Of a DNA stretch of 64,000 bases, positions 37,958 to 47,560 are shown in pieces. Made by a program: the position numbers and the translations under genes. The notes below the pieces were generated by a model that searched no databases, was not told the DNA's origin, and saw nothing but the letters and a program-made list of their open reading frames with translations. Numbering within the stretch: the first letter of the stretch is position 1; every line of letters begins with the position of its first letter. Source of the DNA: Echinicola rosea (GTDB taxonomy: Bacteria; Bacteroidota; Bacteroidia; Cytophagales; Cyclobacteriaceae); contig NZ_CP040106.1 in NCBI RefSeq assembly GCF_005281475.1, positions 6,000,001 through 6,064,000 of the forward strand. Reading direction: 5' to 3'.

Positions 37958-39580
37958 TTATTGCGCTTCCTCGTCCTCCTTCATTAGGCTGGCATCTGCA
38001 CGAATTTTGGTCATAAAAAAAACTTCTCGGATCTCCTCTTTACCTGATTCACTCAGGTACCTGATCCGCTGCTTCCCTGAGAGCAAAAAATAATCTTTGT
38101 ACCACCAGCTAAGTGAAAGGCTTTCACCCTGTGTGTCTTTTATCCTCTCATCCTCATCGATCAGGACAAGGTCAACTTCTTCATTTTCCAGCTCAATTTC
38201 CCCATTATGCAAATAGCTCAATTGCAGTTTGGTATCATCCAAATAGAGATAATAAAGATTGCTTCCGTCAAAACTGACTTCACCATATTTCCCAGGATTG
38301 GTCGTGGTCACATCTTCCAGCGACAGGGAATTGTCCCACAGCAATTTACCCTCCCTATCCAATAGCAAAAATTGGGCGGCCATAAATTTATATTCGTTAT
38401 TGGACATCACATCCGTCCCGGGATAATACCACGGATATCCACCGGGAACCACCCTGTTTCGCATGCTCAGTGGAGCATAGCGGTAAAAATCACTGCTATA
38501 CATCATATCCCGTGGCGAAAACCTCCCCGAACTGGTCAGATAATAGTCATTGTACACCAAAAAATAATTTTTACCCGCCACTATTTCCCGGGTCACCAAT
38601 GTATTTGGCAGTACCAAATCCCTTTCCTTTTCGATGTCCCTGGCCAGTTTTCGTTCCCTTCGTTCTTTTTGCTTCTCCGGAAGGTAATTATAAAAGTGCT
38701 GAAAATCCGCCAAGGTCAAAAATTTGTTTTCATACTCACCAAATTCATTGATTCTTGAAAAATACACGCCCATATTGGGGTCTCTTTTTCGCTGCCCATA
38801 AGGTCCTATGAGCACTTGGCTGTAATCATCCATCGGCGTCAGGATGCCCTCGACGATCTCCAAGTCAGGCCTATTTTCCGGCTCCACCTTTACTTCCCGA
38901 AGCTTATTCCCCTCCATATCAAAAGTCATGATCGAAAGGCTCCTTTGCTTATAGCGATCCCGCTTGCTCACCAACACATCAAACACTTTTAATTCGGGAT
39001 CCTTCCTCAATTGAAGGATACTCACTTCATTGGCATACACTCCCTGTACCGTCAGTACACTTCCCGTCTCGGTATCCAACAGCTGGATGGCAGGGCGATA
39101 GTCCATCATGCCCATCAAAATGGCCTTTTTGTCCATGATCAAAAACTCCTGGAGTTCCATTTCGAGGATATTGTCCAACTTCACCTCCCTCACTTGGTGA
39201 TTGGTCAGGTTGATCTCATAGACGATCTTTTCGTTGGAATAGCTTTCCCCTTTCTGAAATAGGGTATAAAGGTATTCGTCATCCAGATCAAACCCGATCA
39301 AGTCAAAATAATCTTTCACTGGCACTTCATACACCTGGGTACCACGGAGCTCCCGATCGGTGAAAAAATACTGCAGCCGTTGCTCCAAACTGAATCCTTT
39401 TTTGGCTTTTACCCGAAAGGCAATGGTACCATCCTGCGTGGGCAAAACCAGATAGTCACGATCGTCCCACTCTGAGGGAACTTCCGCCCTGCTGACGAAC
39501 TGCACTTGGGCACTGACATAAATTGGCAAAACCGCCATAAGAAAAAATACCCCTAAGATTTTATTCATTTCTATCCTCAT
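37958..39580 (-). CDS. Secreted protein of unknown function
   Basis: A 540-residue protein with an N-terminal signal peptide (MNKILGVFFLMAVLPIYVSAQ from Met5, cut after SAQ). The mature part is rich in short strands of a propeller-like pattern (FDLIGFDLDDEYLYTLFQKG, YGEVSFDGSNLYYLYLDDTK) with a central charged segment EKQKERRERKLARDIEKERD (about 300-320). It may be a beta-propeller; I recognise no named family. No lipobox, no membrane helix after the signal, and no type IX sorting domain at the acidic C-terminus (MKEDEEAQ). The likely place is the periplasm. Confidence 0.75.
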   Translation of the reverse strand: MRIEMNKILGVFFLMAVLPIYVSAQVQFVSRAEVPSEWDDRDYLVLPTQDGTIAFRVKAKKGFSLEQRLQYFFTDRELRGTQVYEVPVKDYFDLIGFDLDDEYLYTLFQKGESYSNEKIVYEINLTNHQVREVKLDNILEMELQEFLIMDKKAILMGMMDYRPAIQLLDTETGSVLTVQGVYANEVSILQLRKDPELKVFDVLVSKRDRYKQRSLSIMTFDMEGNKLREVKVEPENRPDLEIVEGILTPMDDYSQVLIGPYGQRKRDPNMGVYFSRINEFGEYENKFLTLADFQHFYNYLPEKQKERRERKLARDIEKERDLVLPNTLVTREIVAGKNYFLVYNDYYLTSSGRFSPRDMMYSSDFYRYAPLSMRNRVVPGGYPWYYPGTDVMSNNEYKFMAAQFLLLDREGKLLWDNSLSLEDVTTTNPGKYGEVSFDGSNLYYLYLDDTKLQLSYLHNGEIELENEEVDLVLIDEDERIKDTQGESLSLSWWYKDYFLLSGKQRIRYLSESGKEEIREVFFMTKIRADASLMKEDEEAQ

Positions 39581-39681
39581 CTTTCTAACTTGATTGTACC
39601 TTAAGATAAGGCTAAGTATTTTATTTTAAAACAATAATTACGGACATTTGTCCTTGTATCAAACCCAAACCGACAGAAGCT

Positions 39682-41388
39682 TTGGACAATAAAAACATTA
39701 CCAAAATCCTCAAACTCACTTCCCAGCTGATGGAACTCCATGAGGTGAACTCCTTTAAAATAAGAAGTTATACTTCTGCTATCTACTCCATAGACCAAGG
39801 CAATGTAAGCCTCGAAAAGTTGGACAAAGAGGCATTGCAGAAAATCAATGGCATTGGAAAAAGCATCGCCGAGGTCATTGTACAGTTACAGGAAACGGGC
39901 ACTCACGAATACCTGGAAGAACTGCTGAAAGACACGCCCAAAGGGCTCTTGGAGGTTTTGGAAATAAAAGGTCTGGGCCCAAAAAAGATCAAAGTGCTCT
40001 GGAAGGAACTAGACATCACCTCAGTCCATGAACTGCTGGAAGCCTGTCAGGCCGGAGAAGTGGCCAAAATAAAAGGATTCGGCCAGAAGACACAGGAAAG
40101 CATCATTCAGTCCCTTGAATTCATGGCTTCCAACCAAGGTAAATGGCACTATGCAGATGTGGAAGAACCAGTGGAAACACTCCACAAAGAACTGGTGACT
40201 ATTTTTGGCGAAGATGCTGTCTCGCTCACGGGAGCATATGCCCGTAAGAACGAAATCATCGAACAGGTAGAATACCTCATCAAAACCGATGACCGCAAAA
40301 AGACACTCCAAAAGCTCTCTTCGCTGGATGTCCTCCATCAAGACAAAAAATCCTCAAGCCCCTTCACTTGGCGAGGAAAACTCGGGGAGCGGGACTTAAG
40401 CGTAATTTTCTTTATTACATCCCCCTCCAATTTTGTAAATGAACAATTGCTTCGCAGCTCAAGCCGTGCCCATTTGTTATCGCCAATGGATGATGGCAAA
40501 CCCCTCGGCAGCTTTTTCAAAACCGGAAATTTCGATAACCAAGAAGCCGCTTATAAAGAGGCAGGACTGGCATATGTGCTTCCCGAGCTGCGTGAAGGAC
40601 AATTCGAAATCCCCCTTGCCAAAGAAAATAAATTGCCGACCTTACTTGAAGAAAAGGATCTCAAGGGAATCCTACACAACCACTCCACCTACAGTGACGG
40701 CAAACATACCTTAAAAGAAATGGCACAATACTGCCAAGAACTAGGCTATGAATACCTTGGAATCTCCGATCACAGCAGGACGGCCATGTATGCTGGTGGC
40801 CTGGACATTGACAAGGTGGCGCAGCAGCAAAAAGAAATCACCAGCCTTAACAAGGAAATGGCTCCCTTTCAGATTTTCAGCGGCATCGAGAGTGATATCC
40901 TTGTGGACGGTAGCCTTGATTATCCTGACGACGTACTGGACTCTTTTGACTTTATCGTTTCATCCATCCACAGTGGCCTGAGCATGACGCGAAAAAAAGC
41001 CACTGCAAGGCTGATCAAAGCCATTGAAAATCCCTACACCACCATTTTGGGACACCCTACCGGTCGTCTGCTGCTACGAAGGGAAGGCTATCCAATCGAC
41101 CATAAAGCCATCATAGACGCCTGCGCCGAAAACAATGTCGTCATCGAGATCAACGCCAACCCGTGGCGGCTGGACTTGGACTGGAGGTGGGTCCATTACG
41201 CCATGGAAAAAGAGGTCATGCTCTCCATAAATCCGGACGCCCATGAAAAAAACGGCTATTTCCATATGAAATACGGAGTACTGACAGGCAGAAAAGGCGG
41301 GCTGACAAAAGCCATGACACTAAATGCCTTGAGCGGAAAAGAAATCGGGGAATATTTCGCTAAAAGAAAAGAGAAAATCAATAAATAA
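39682..41388 (+). CDS. PolX-type protein (DNA polymerase beta family plus PHP nuclease), polymerase site degenerate
   Basis: PolX proteins combine an HhH region, a beta-type polymerase and a C-terminal PHP domain with 3'-5' exonuclease/AP endonuclease activity for base excision repair. Here the HhH motifs (INGIGKSIAEVI, IKGLGPKKIKVL, IKGFGQKTQESI) and the PHP domain (HNHSTYSDGKHT near 333, ISDHSR, SIHSG, GHPTGR, EINANPW, NPDAH) are intact. The palm is not: where active enzymes have G-S-x-R-R...D-x-D, this one reads TGAYARKNEI...EQVEYL (about 184-200), lacking the metal Asp pair. It is probably a nuclease only. Length is 568; the start is TTG. Confidence 0.85.
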   Translation: MDNKNITKILKLTSQLMELHEVNSFKIRSYTSAIYSIDQGNVSLEKLDKEALQKINGIGKSIAEVIVQLQETGTHEYLEELLKDTPKGLLEVLEIKGLGPKKIKVLWKELDITSVHELLEACQAGEVAKIKGFGQKTQESIIQSLEFMASNQGKWHYADVEEPVETLHKELVTIFGEDAVSLTGAYARKNEIIEQVEYLIKTDDRKKTLQKLSSLDVLHQDKKSSSPFTWRGKLGERDLSVIFFITSPSNFVNEQLLRSSSRAHLLSPMDDGKPLGSFFKTGNFDNQEAAYKEAGLAYVLPELREGQFEIPLAKENKLPTLLEEKDLKGILHNHSTYSDGKHTLKEMAQYCQELGYEYLGISDHSRTAMYAGGLDIDKVAQQQKEITSLNKEMAPFQIFSGIESDILVDGSLDYPDDVLDSFDFIVSSIHSGLSMTRKKATARLIKAIENPYTTILGHPTGRLLLRREGYPIDHKAIIDACAENNVVIEINANPWRLDLDWRWVHYAMEKEVMLSINPDAHEKNGYFHMKYGVLTGRKGGLTKAMTLNALSGKEIGEYFAKRKEKINK

Positions 41389-41396
41389 CCGGTTAT

Positions 41397-41684
41397 ATGA
41401 GTTGGATGGATAAAGACCCCAGCAAGCTGCTCCAGCGATGTTTCATCATTGGATTGATAGGCATCATCTTATGTATCGTCCCCCTAGCCAATAAGGTCAT
41501 GGCCGTTTTTGACCCAGCAAAGCTGGCCTTCCTCAACGGCTTCGGACTTTTGGCGCAGCTGCTTGCCCTCAGCATTGCTGTGTATGTTTTACGCATGAGA
41601 AAGATCGCCGAAGGCCCAAAGGACAAAGCAAAAAGCCTGATCATCGTCTTGGCAGTGTCCTTGATATTTTTCATCTTGCAATAG
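41397..41684 (+). CDS. Small three-helix membrane protein, unknown function
   Basis: A 95-residue protein with three hydrophobic segments (about 15-32, 44-65 and 80-95) starting MSWMDKDPSKLLQRC. It begins 8 bp after polX and is likely cotranscribed. The sequence resembles small conserved membrane proteins of this phylum but carries no motif I recognise. It ends in the membrane helix. Confidence 0.6.
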   Translation: MSWMDKDPSKLLQRCFIIGLIGIILCIVPLANKVMAVFDPAKLAFLNGFGLLAQLLALSIAVYVLRMRKIAEGPKDKAKSLIIVLAVSLIFFILQ

Positions 41685-41700
41685 CCACTGGGACAAAAAG

Positions 41701-41731
41701 AAAAGGGAGCCTCCGAACAAGACTCCCTTTT
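41701..41731. terminator. Bidirectional terminator between the membrane protein and cspA
   Basis: AAAAGGGAG and CTCCCTTTT form a perfect 9-bp stem with a 13-nt loop. The minus-strand side is followed by CTTTTTG. It serves the convergent cspA and probably the polX operon. Confidence 0.7.
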
Positions 41732-41753
41732 CATTAAAAAAATGACTGAAATA

Positions 41754-41945
41754 CTATGATTTTCTCACATTTATAGCGTTCAATCCTTTTTTTCCTTCCT
41801 TGACATCATAAGACACCTTGTCATTTTGAGCTACTTTTTCTTCTAGTCCAGTAGCATGGACAAAGACGTCATTTTGAGACTCGTCATCAATAATGAAACC
41901 GAATCCTTTGGCCTCATTATAAAATTTCACTTTTCCGGTAAGCAT
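41754..41945 (-). CDS. Cold-shock protein (CspA family)
   Basis: A 63-residue OB-fold protein that binds single-stranded RNA and DNA and melts mRNA structure. From 41945 it reads MLTGKVKFYNEAKGFGFI, with RNP1 (KGFGFI) and RNP2 (VFVHAT) present. An ATG at 41954 would add MII. The UTR is short, unlike the long thermosensor leader of E. coli cspA. A promoter candidate lies just upstream and a strong terminator downstream. Confidence 0.93.
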   Translation of the reverse strand: MLTGKVKFYNEAKGFGFIIDDESQNDVFVHATGLEEKVAQNDKVSYDVKEGKKGLNAINVRKS

Positions 41946-41977
41946 AATAATCAATTGTTAGTGGTTAAATGAAACAA

Positions 41978-42007
41978 CAAACTATAAAATTTCACCTAAA
42001 AATCAAA
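41978..42007 (-). promoter_or_regulatory. Candidate promoter of the cold-shock gene
   Basis: On the minus strand TTTG (42007-42004) is followed after exactly 19 nt by TAGTTTG (41984-41978), a -7 box one base shorter than TAnnTTTG. The implied leader is about 25 nt. Confidence 0.4.
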
Positions 42008-42030
42008 CTGATTTTTCGTATCTTTTAACA

Positions 42031-42516
42031 ATGAAAAGTTTAATTATTTATAGACACGCCAAGTCATCGTGGGACGATCCCTATATGGACGATCACAAAA
42101 GGCCGCTTGCCATTAGAGGGTTGAGAGATGCTCCCCGCATGGCACAAAGACTCAAAAAACGAGGAGTTTCACCAGATTATTTCCTCTCTTCCGATGCCGA
42201 AAGAGCAAAGGCCACCGCATACATCACAGCAGAACACCTCCATTTTTCCAAAACGGACGTGATACTCTCTTCCTCCCTTTATCACGCCACTGCCAACACT
42301 ATCCTAAAAGCCGTCCGTAAAATCCCAAACGACAAACATACCGTCTTGGTCTTTGGCCATAATCCCGGCTTCAATGAACTCATCGAAAAACTGGGTGGTG
42401 AAATCGATAACCTCCCTACCTGCGGACAGTTTGGGTTTACATTTGAGGTGGATGACTGGATGGCCACTGGTCCTGATAATGCGGAAATTTGGTTTGTGGA
42501 CTATCCGAAAAAATAA
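42031..42516 (+). CDS. SixA-like histidine phosphatase
   Basis: A 161-residue member of the histidine phosphatase (phosphoglycerate mutase-like) superfamily. The catalytic loop is IIYRHAKSSWDDP, with His9 as the phosphorylated residue; the second His is in VFGHNPGFNEL. E. coli SixA removes phosphate from HPt domains and the PTS protein NPr. It could act on the HPt of a phosphorelay such as the kinase at 31.6 kb, but that is only a guess. It is divergent from cspA and convergent with the SDR gene. Confidence 0.88.
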   Translation: MKSLIIYRHAKSSWDDPYMDDHKRPLAIRGLRDAPRMAQRLKKRGVSPDYFLSSDAERAKATAYITAEHLHFSKTDVILSSSLYHATANTILKAVRKIPNDKHTVLVFGHNPGFNELIEKLGGEIDNLPTCGQFGFTFEVDDWMATGPDNAEIWFVDYPKK

Positions 42517-42567
42517 GTGAATTTCAATTGTGGTAATCTTGCCTTACGCATCTGGAGATCAAAAAAG

Positions 42568-43293
42568 CTAAAACATCCTCACATCCTGCAGCACATCGCC
42601 AAAATCACCCTCATGATCCAATAAGTACATCACCTTTTGGGCCACCGCATCAGGGGACGTCAGTTCTTGGTTTTCCTTAAAAGATTTGAACTTGCTCAAA
42701 TTACTAAAATCTTCCTCTTTTGCAGCCCTGATATCGGCCTGCATGGGAGTGTCAACTATGCCAGGAGAAAGGGCAAAATAACGAATACCGTAGCCCTTAA
42801 GGTCACTTTCCTCTTGGGCCACAAAGGTCAAGCGGTTAAGCGCAGCCTTCGAACTGCTGTAACCAGACCAGCCATCCATATTCTTCTCCGCGGCTCCAGA
42901 AGAGATGTTCACAACAGTTTTCTTCAACGACCTGCCCCCAAACGTATGGACAAATGCATTCATCAAGATTGCCGGGGCGACCACATTGACGGCATGGATG
43001 GTAGCTATGCCAGTTGGATCCAAACGGCCAATGGGTGCAATCTCCCCTATCCAGCCGGCATTGTTGATTAATACTGCTTTTTCAAAATCTCCCTCTGGGA
43101 AGACCGCTGCCAACTTACCGGACAGCTCCTCAGAATGGGCGAGATCCAAACTATGGTGCTTAAAATTACCTGTTTCTTCCATAGGTGATCGGGAAATTCC
43201 GACCACCATATTTTCCTTATCGGCCAAGAGCACCTCTAAAAGAGTCTTGCCCAATCCTTTGCTACATCCAGTCAAGATATACAGGTTTTTCAT
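42568..43293 (-). CDS. Short-chain dehydrogenase/reductase (sepiapterin-reductase-like)
   Basis: A 241-residue SDR with the NAD(P) site TGCSKGLG (about 8-15), INNAG, catalytic Ser in NISSGAAEKN, and YSSSK with the catalytic Tyr and Lys. SPGIVDTPM follows. The N-terminus and GWSGYSSSKAALN resemble benzil/sepiapterin reductases; the substrate is not known. It starts 20 bp after hslU and is probably cotranscribed with it. Confidence 0.85.
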   Translation of the reverse strand: MKNLYILTGCSKGLGKTLLEVLLADKENMVVGISRSPMEETGNFKHHSLDLAHSEELSGKLAAVFPEGDFEKAVLINNAGWIGEIAPIGRLDPTGIATIHAVNVVAPAILMNAFVHTFGGRSLKKTVVNISSGAAEKNMDGWSGYSSSKAALNRLTFVAQEESDLKGYGIRYFALSPGIVDTPMQADIRAAKEEDFSNLSKFKSFKENQELTSPDAVAQKVMYLLDHEGDFGDVLQDVRMF

Positions 43294-43312
43294 TCCTTCT
43301 GGGATTTTATAT

Positions 43313-44719
43313 TTAAAGGATATATTGTGACAAGTCCTTGTTTTGGGCCAAGGAGCTCAAACGTTCCCCGACCATGTCCTTGGTCACCATGATCTTGGCA
43401 TTGGCTTCGATGGTGTCCGGAACATCAAACAGGAAGTCATTGAGCAAATGGCTCATCACCGTGTGTAATCTCCTGGCACCAATATTCTCCACGTCTTCAT
43501 TGATTTTAAAGGCGATCCGCGCGATTTCTTCGATTGCATCATCGGTATATTCCAGTGACACATCTTCTGCTTCAAAAAGCGCCTGATATTGCTTGGTCAG
43601 GGCGTTTTTGGGCTCTCTCAGTATCCTACTGAAATCCTCCTGCGTCAGGCTGTCCAGCTCTACACGAATCGGAAAGCGTCCTTGTAGCTCAGGAATAAGA
43701 TCGGAGGGCTTGCTGACATGGAAAGCCCCCGCAGCGATAAACAGCACGTGGTCGGTATGAACGAGTCCGTACTTGGTATTGACGGCACTTCCCTCCACAA
43801 TGGGCAACAGATCCCGCTGGACACCTTCCCTGCTGACATCAGGTCCACTTCCATTTTTACCGCTCTTGGCCACCTTGTCGATCTCATCGATAAAGATGAT
43901 GCCGTTGTTTTCTGCCAAATGGATGGCCTCTTCCTTCACTTCATCGAAGTCGATCAATTTGGAAGCCTCTTCTTCCATCAATATTTTCCTGGCTTCGGCA
44001 ATGGTCACCTTACGTTTTTTGGTCTTCTTGGGCATCATGCCATTGAGCATGTCCTGAAGTCCCGCCATGCTGGCATCATCCATCATGCCATTACCGATCA
44101 TGCCCACTCCCACGGGGTTTGACTGCTTGACATTGATCTCCACTTTACGCTCCTCTAGCTCACCATTCCTGAGTTTCTCCCGAAACCTTTCCCGGGTCTT
44201 TTCATTGAGTTCTTGCTCAGAAGCCTTTTCAGGGTCAAAATCCCCATTACTGGAAGTCGTTTTGGCTCGGCTAGTGCTAAACCCAGGTGACTTCACCGGT
44301 GGAATCAAGATGTCCAGCAGGACATCTTCTACATTTTCTGCGGCCTTTTCCTTTACCTCCTCATTTTTGGCTTCTTTGACCAGGTTGATGGATTGCTCTA
44401 CAAGGTCCCTGACCATACTTTCCACGTCCCTGCCCACATAGCCTACTTCTGTAAACTTGGATGCTTCCACCTTTGTAAAGGGCGCATTGGCCACTTTGGC
44501 CAGCCTGCGGGCGATTTCTGTCTTGCCCACCCCTGTGGATCCGATCATCAGGATATTATTGGGAACGATATCCTTCTGCAGGTCACTCTTTACCATCATC
44601 CTTCTGATTCGGTTTCGCAGGGCTATGGCCACATTTCGCTTGGCTTCCCGCTGACCAATGATGTATTTGTCCAGTTCTTGGACGATTTGTCTTGGTGTCA
44701 AATCATTAATTTCTCTCAT
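43313..44719 (-). CDS. hslU: HslU, ATPase subunit of the HslUV protease
   Basis: HslU (ClpY) unfolds substrates for the threonine protease HslV. The 468-residue AAA+ protein has Walker A GSTGVGKT (60-67), Walker B NGIIFIDEIDKVAKS, a large I domain (about 110-240) and the C-terminus ending SLAQNKDLSQYIL; the terminal residues insert into HslV. The length is 25 longer than E. coli HslU (443), mostly in the I domain. No hslV gene lies beside it, although hslV-hslU is the common order; hslV must be elsewhere. The SDR gene follows. Confidence 0.94.
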   Translation of the reverse strand: MREINDLTPRQIVQELDKYIIGQREAKRNVAIALRNRIRRMMVKSDLQKDIVPNNILMIGSTGVGKTEIARRLAKVANAPFTKVEASKFTEVGYVGRDVESMVRDLVEQSINLVKEAKNEEVKEKAAENVEDVLLDILIPPVKSPGFSTSRAKTTSSNGDFDPEKASEQELNEKTRERFREKLRNGELEERKVEINVKQSNPVGVGMIGNGMMDDASMAGLQDMLNGMMPKKTKKRKVTIAEARKILMEEEASKLIDFDEVKEEAIHLAENNGIIFIDEIDKVAKSGKNGSGPDVSREGVQRDLLPIVEGSAVNTKYGLVHTDHVLFIAAGAFHVSKPSDLIPELQGRFPIRVELDSLTQEDFSRILREPKNALTKQYQALFEAEDVSLEYTDDAIEEIARIAFKINEDVENIGARRLHTVMSHLLNDFLFDVPDTIEANAKIMVTKDMVGERLSSLAQNKDLSQYIL

Positions 44720-44859
44720 AAATTGTCCGTGTCAAGAAATCAGGTCTTGATTCCATGGTTAACATTTATTTCGTTTGCCGTACTACCTCATAAAACATTC
44801 AGGTCTTTGTATAGTTCAAACGAACCTGTACTTCGGCTCATTGCCAAACTATCAGCAAC

Positions 44860-44899
44860 AAAAAATAAATCGGCGGGAGCTATTGACCGATCCCGCCGA
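44860..44899 (-). terminator. Terminator of lon
   Basis: A perfect 9-bp GC-rich stem, TCGGCGGGA/TCCCGCCGA, with a 12-nt loop is followed on the minus strand by TTTATTTTTTG. It lies 11 bp past the lon stop codon. Confidence 0.85.
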
Positions 44900-44909
44900 A
44901 ATTTCATTA

Positions 44910-47393
44910 TCAGGTGTGTACTGATTTATGGTTTTCCTCGAAGGTAAACTTCACAGGATTGTCCACTTTTTGGTTAAGGAGTGCCAGGTCCAGCACTTCA
45001 TTTACATTGTCCACAAAATGGAAATTCACTCCTTTCACATAACGCTCGTGAATTTCTTCGATGTCTTTTTGATTACGCTTACACAGGATAATATCTTTGA
45101 TTCCTGCCCTTTTGGCGGCTAGGATTTTCTCCTTGATCCCTCCCACTGGCATCACCTTGCCCCTAAGGGTGATCTCTCCGGTCATGGCCAGTTTTGCTTT
45201 CACCTTTCGCTGGGTGTACAGTGAGGCCAATGCCGTCAGCATCGTGATTCCAGCTGATGGACCGTCTTTTGGCACCGCTCCGGCCGGCACATGGACGTGC
45301 AAGTCATACTGGTCAAAGACCCTATTATCAATATTCAACTGATCAGCCTTGGACCTTAGGTAGGACATCGCAGTCATCGCTGATTCTTTCATCACATCTC
45401 CCAATTGTCCCGACAGGGTCAGCTTGCCTTTTCCTTTGCTAAGCGAAGATTCCACAAAAAGAATCTCGCCCCCCACGGAAGTCCATGCCAAACCAGTCAC
45501 TACTCCAGCAACGCTATTGTCTTGGTAGATTTCCTTGTCAAACAGCTCCCCGCCGAGGGTTTTTCTTACCATTTCGGCCGTGATCTTTTTCTGATAATCT
45601 TCTTCCATCGCAATGGATTTGGCCACATTCCGGATCACCGTACCTACCTGTCTTTCAAGGTTACGGACACCGGATTCCCTGGTATATCCTTCTATGATTT
45701 TTACAATGGCCGCTTTGTCAAAGTTGATATCTTTCGCCTTTAGCCCATGCTCTTTCCGCTGTTTTGGGATCAAGTGCTTTTTGGCGATTTCCACCTTTTC
45801 CTCCATGGTATAGCCGGTTACTTCGATCACTTCCATCCGGTCCCGCAGGGCAGGTTGAATACTTTCCAATGAATTGGCAGTAGCGATGAACAGTACCTTG
45901 GAAAGGTCATATTCCACCTCGAGGTAATTGTCCACAAAGGCATTATTCTGCTCAGGGTCCAGTACCTCCAAAAATGCCGAGGAAGGATCCCCCCTGAAGT
46001 CAGCACTTAATTTATCGATTTCATCCAACACATAGACAGGATTGGATGTTTGTACTTTTTTCATGTTTTGGATTACCTTACCGGGCATCGCACCTACATA
46101 GGTCTTCCGGTGACCACGGATCTCTGCCTCGTCGTGCATCCCACCAAGGGACATCCTGATGTACTTTCTGCCCAAGGCTTTTGCGACAGACTTGCCCAAG
46201 GAAGTCTTGCCCACACCGGGAGGGCCGTACAAACAAAGGATCGGTCCTTTAAGATCATTTTTCAGCTTGAGCACGGCCAAGTATTCGATGATCCTATCCT
46301 TTACTTTTTCCAGACCATGGTGGTCTTTGTCCAGGATTTCCTTGGCACGCTTCAGGTCGAAGTTGTCTTTGGTGAATTCATTCCATGGCAAATCCACCAT
46401 CAGCTCAGCGTAATTCAGCGCGATAGGGTATTCTGCCGCGGATGGATTGACACGGAGGATCTTGTCAAGCTCTTTTTCAAAGTGCTTGCCCACTTCTTCC
46501 GGCCACTTTTTCTTTCGGCCCTTCAGACGAAGTTCCTCCACTTCCTTCTCGGGACCTTCTTCACCAAGCTCCGTCTGTAGGACTTTCATCTGCTGACGCA
46601 GGAAATAATCCCGCTGCTGCTGGTCAATGTCGGTATGAACCTTCTTGTGAATCTCACTCTTCAGCTCCAGCATCTGGATATCCTTCATCATAAACTCCAA
46701 AAGCAACGTCGCCCTGTCAAGGCCATCATTGATTTCTAGCAGCTTCTGCTTGGCTTCTACAGGAGCATTGATATTTGAGGAAAGAAAATGGGTCAGGAAG
46801 GCCGTGTTGTCAATATTGTCCAAGGCTACCTGAGCTTCCCGTGGAATCTCAGGATTGAGCTGTAGGATCTTGGCCGCAGCCTCTTTGAGGGATTCCTCCA
46901 ATGCTGTGATCTGTTTATTGCCTTCGGGAAAGGTCTCGTCCAGATAATCTACCTTTGCCTGAAAATAAGGATCTTCCGTAATGGTCTCACGGATCTTGAA
47001 ACGCTTCTTTCCTTGGATAATTATGGTTGTATTACCATCCGGCAAGACGATCATTTTGATGATCTTGGCAATGGTACCCACATGATAGATATCATCCCAT
47101 CCTGGATCATCGTTGTTTGGATTGGTCTGTGCGCAGACGCCGATCATCTTGTCACCTTTATGGGCTTTTTTGACCAACTTAATCGATCGCTGCCTTCCCA
47201 CGGTGATGGGGATCACTACCCCTGGGAACAACACCGTGTTCCTTACGGACAGGATCGGAATGTCTTCAGCATAGTCTTCAAGGCGCGACTGCTCGTCCTC
47301 CTCATCATCTGTGATCAATTGGATCAAATCTCCTTCTCCCGCAAAATCACCCACGATCAGAGATTGGTATAAGGAACTGTCATTTTTCTTCAT
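44910..47393 (-). CDS. lon: Lon ATP-dependent protease
   Basis: Lon degrades misfolded and some regulatory proteins. The 827-residue protein has an N-terminal substrate-binding domain (SVRNTVLFPGVVIPITVGR onward), a coiled-coil linker, AAA+ domain with GPPGVGKTSLGKS, GGMHDEAEIRGHRKTYVGAMPG, DEIDKL, and a protease domain with the Ser-Lys dyad: Ser in KDGPSAGITM (about 710) and Lys in GIKEKILAAKRAG. The C-terminal part RAGIKDIILCKRNQKDIEEI is typical. It is followed by a strong terminator and preceded by the gene-free repeat block. Confidence 0.96.
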   Translation of the reverse strand: MKKNDSSLYQSLIVGDFAGEGDLIQLITDDEEDEQSRLEDYAEDIPILSVRNTVLFPGVVIPITVGRQRSIKLVKKAHKGDKMIGVCAQTNPNNDDPGWDDIYHVGTIAKIIKMIVLPDGNTTIIIQGKKRFKIRETITEDPYFQAKVDYLDETFPEGNKQITALEESLKEAAAKILQLNPEIPREAQVALDNIDNTAFLTHFLSSNINAPVEAKQKLLEINDGLDRATLLLEFMMKDIQMLELKSEIHKKVHTDIDQQQRDYFLRQQMKVLQTELGEEGPEKEVEELRLKGRKKKWPEEVGKHFEKELDKILRVNPSAAEYPIALNYAELMVDLPWNEFTKDNFDLKRAKEILDKDHHGLEKVKDRIIEYLAVLKLKNDLKGPILCLYGPPGVGKTSLGKSVAKALGRKYIRMSLGGMHDEAEIRGHRKTYVGAMPGKVIQNMKKVQTSNPVYVLDEIDKLSADFRGDPSSAFLEVLDPEQNNAFVDNYLEVEYDLSKVLFIATANSLESIQPALRDRMEVIEVTGYTMEEKVEIAKKHLIPKQRKEHGLKAKDINFDKAAIVKIIEGYTRESGVRNLERQVGTVIRNVAKSIAMEEDYQKKITAEMVRKTLGGELFDKEIYQDNSVAGVVTGLAWTSVGGEILFVESSLSKGKGKLTLSGQLGDVMKESAMTAMSYLRSKADQLNIDNRVFDQYDLHVHVPAGAVPKDGPSAGITMLTALASLYTQRKVKAKLAMTGEITLRGKVMPVGGIKEKILAAKRAGIKDIILCKRNQKDIEEIHERYVKGVNFHFVDNVNEVLDLALLNQKVDNPVKFTFEENHKSVHT

Positions 47394-47560
47394 ATATACA
47401 GAATGACTGTTATTTTGTCATAGTTAAACTTACAATAAAAGAACGACCTTTCTACATTTTAAGGCCTATCTATTCAACTCAATGGACATGCCAATAAAAA
47501 AAAAGGTACAAATTGGCAGGTTTTTTATCCAAGCGCACATGAATTATCCTGCATTCCTTT

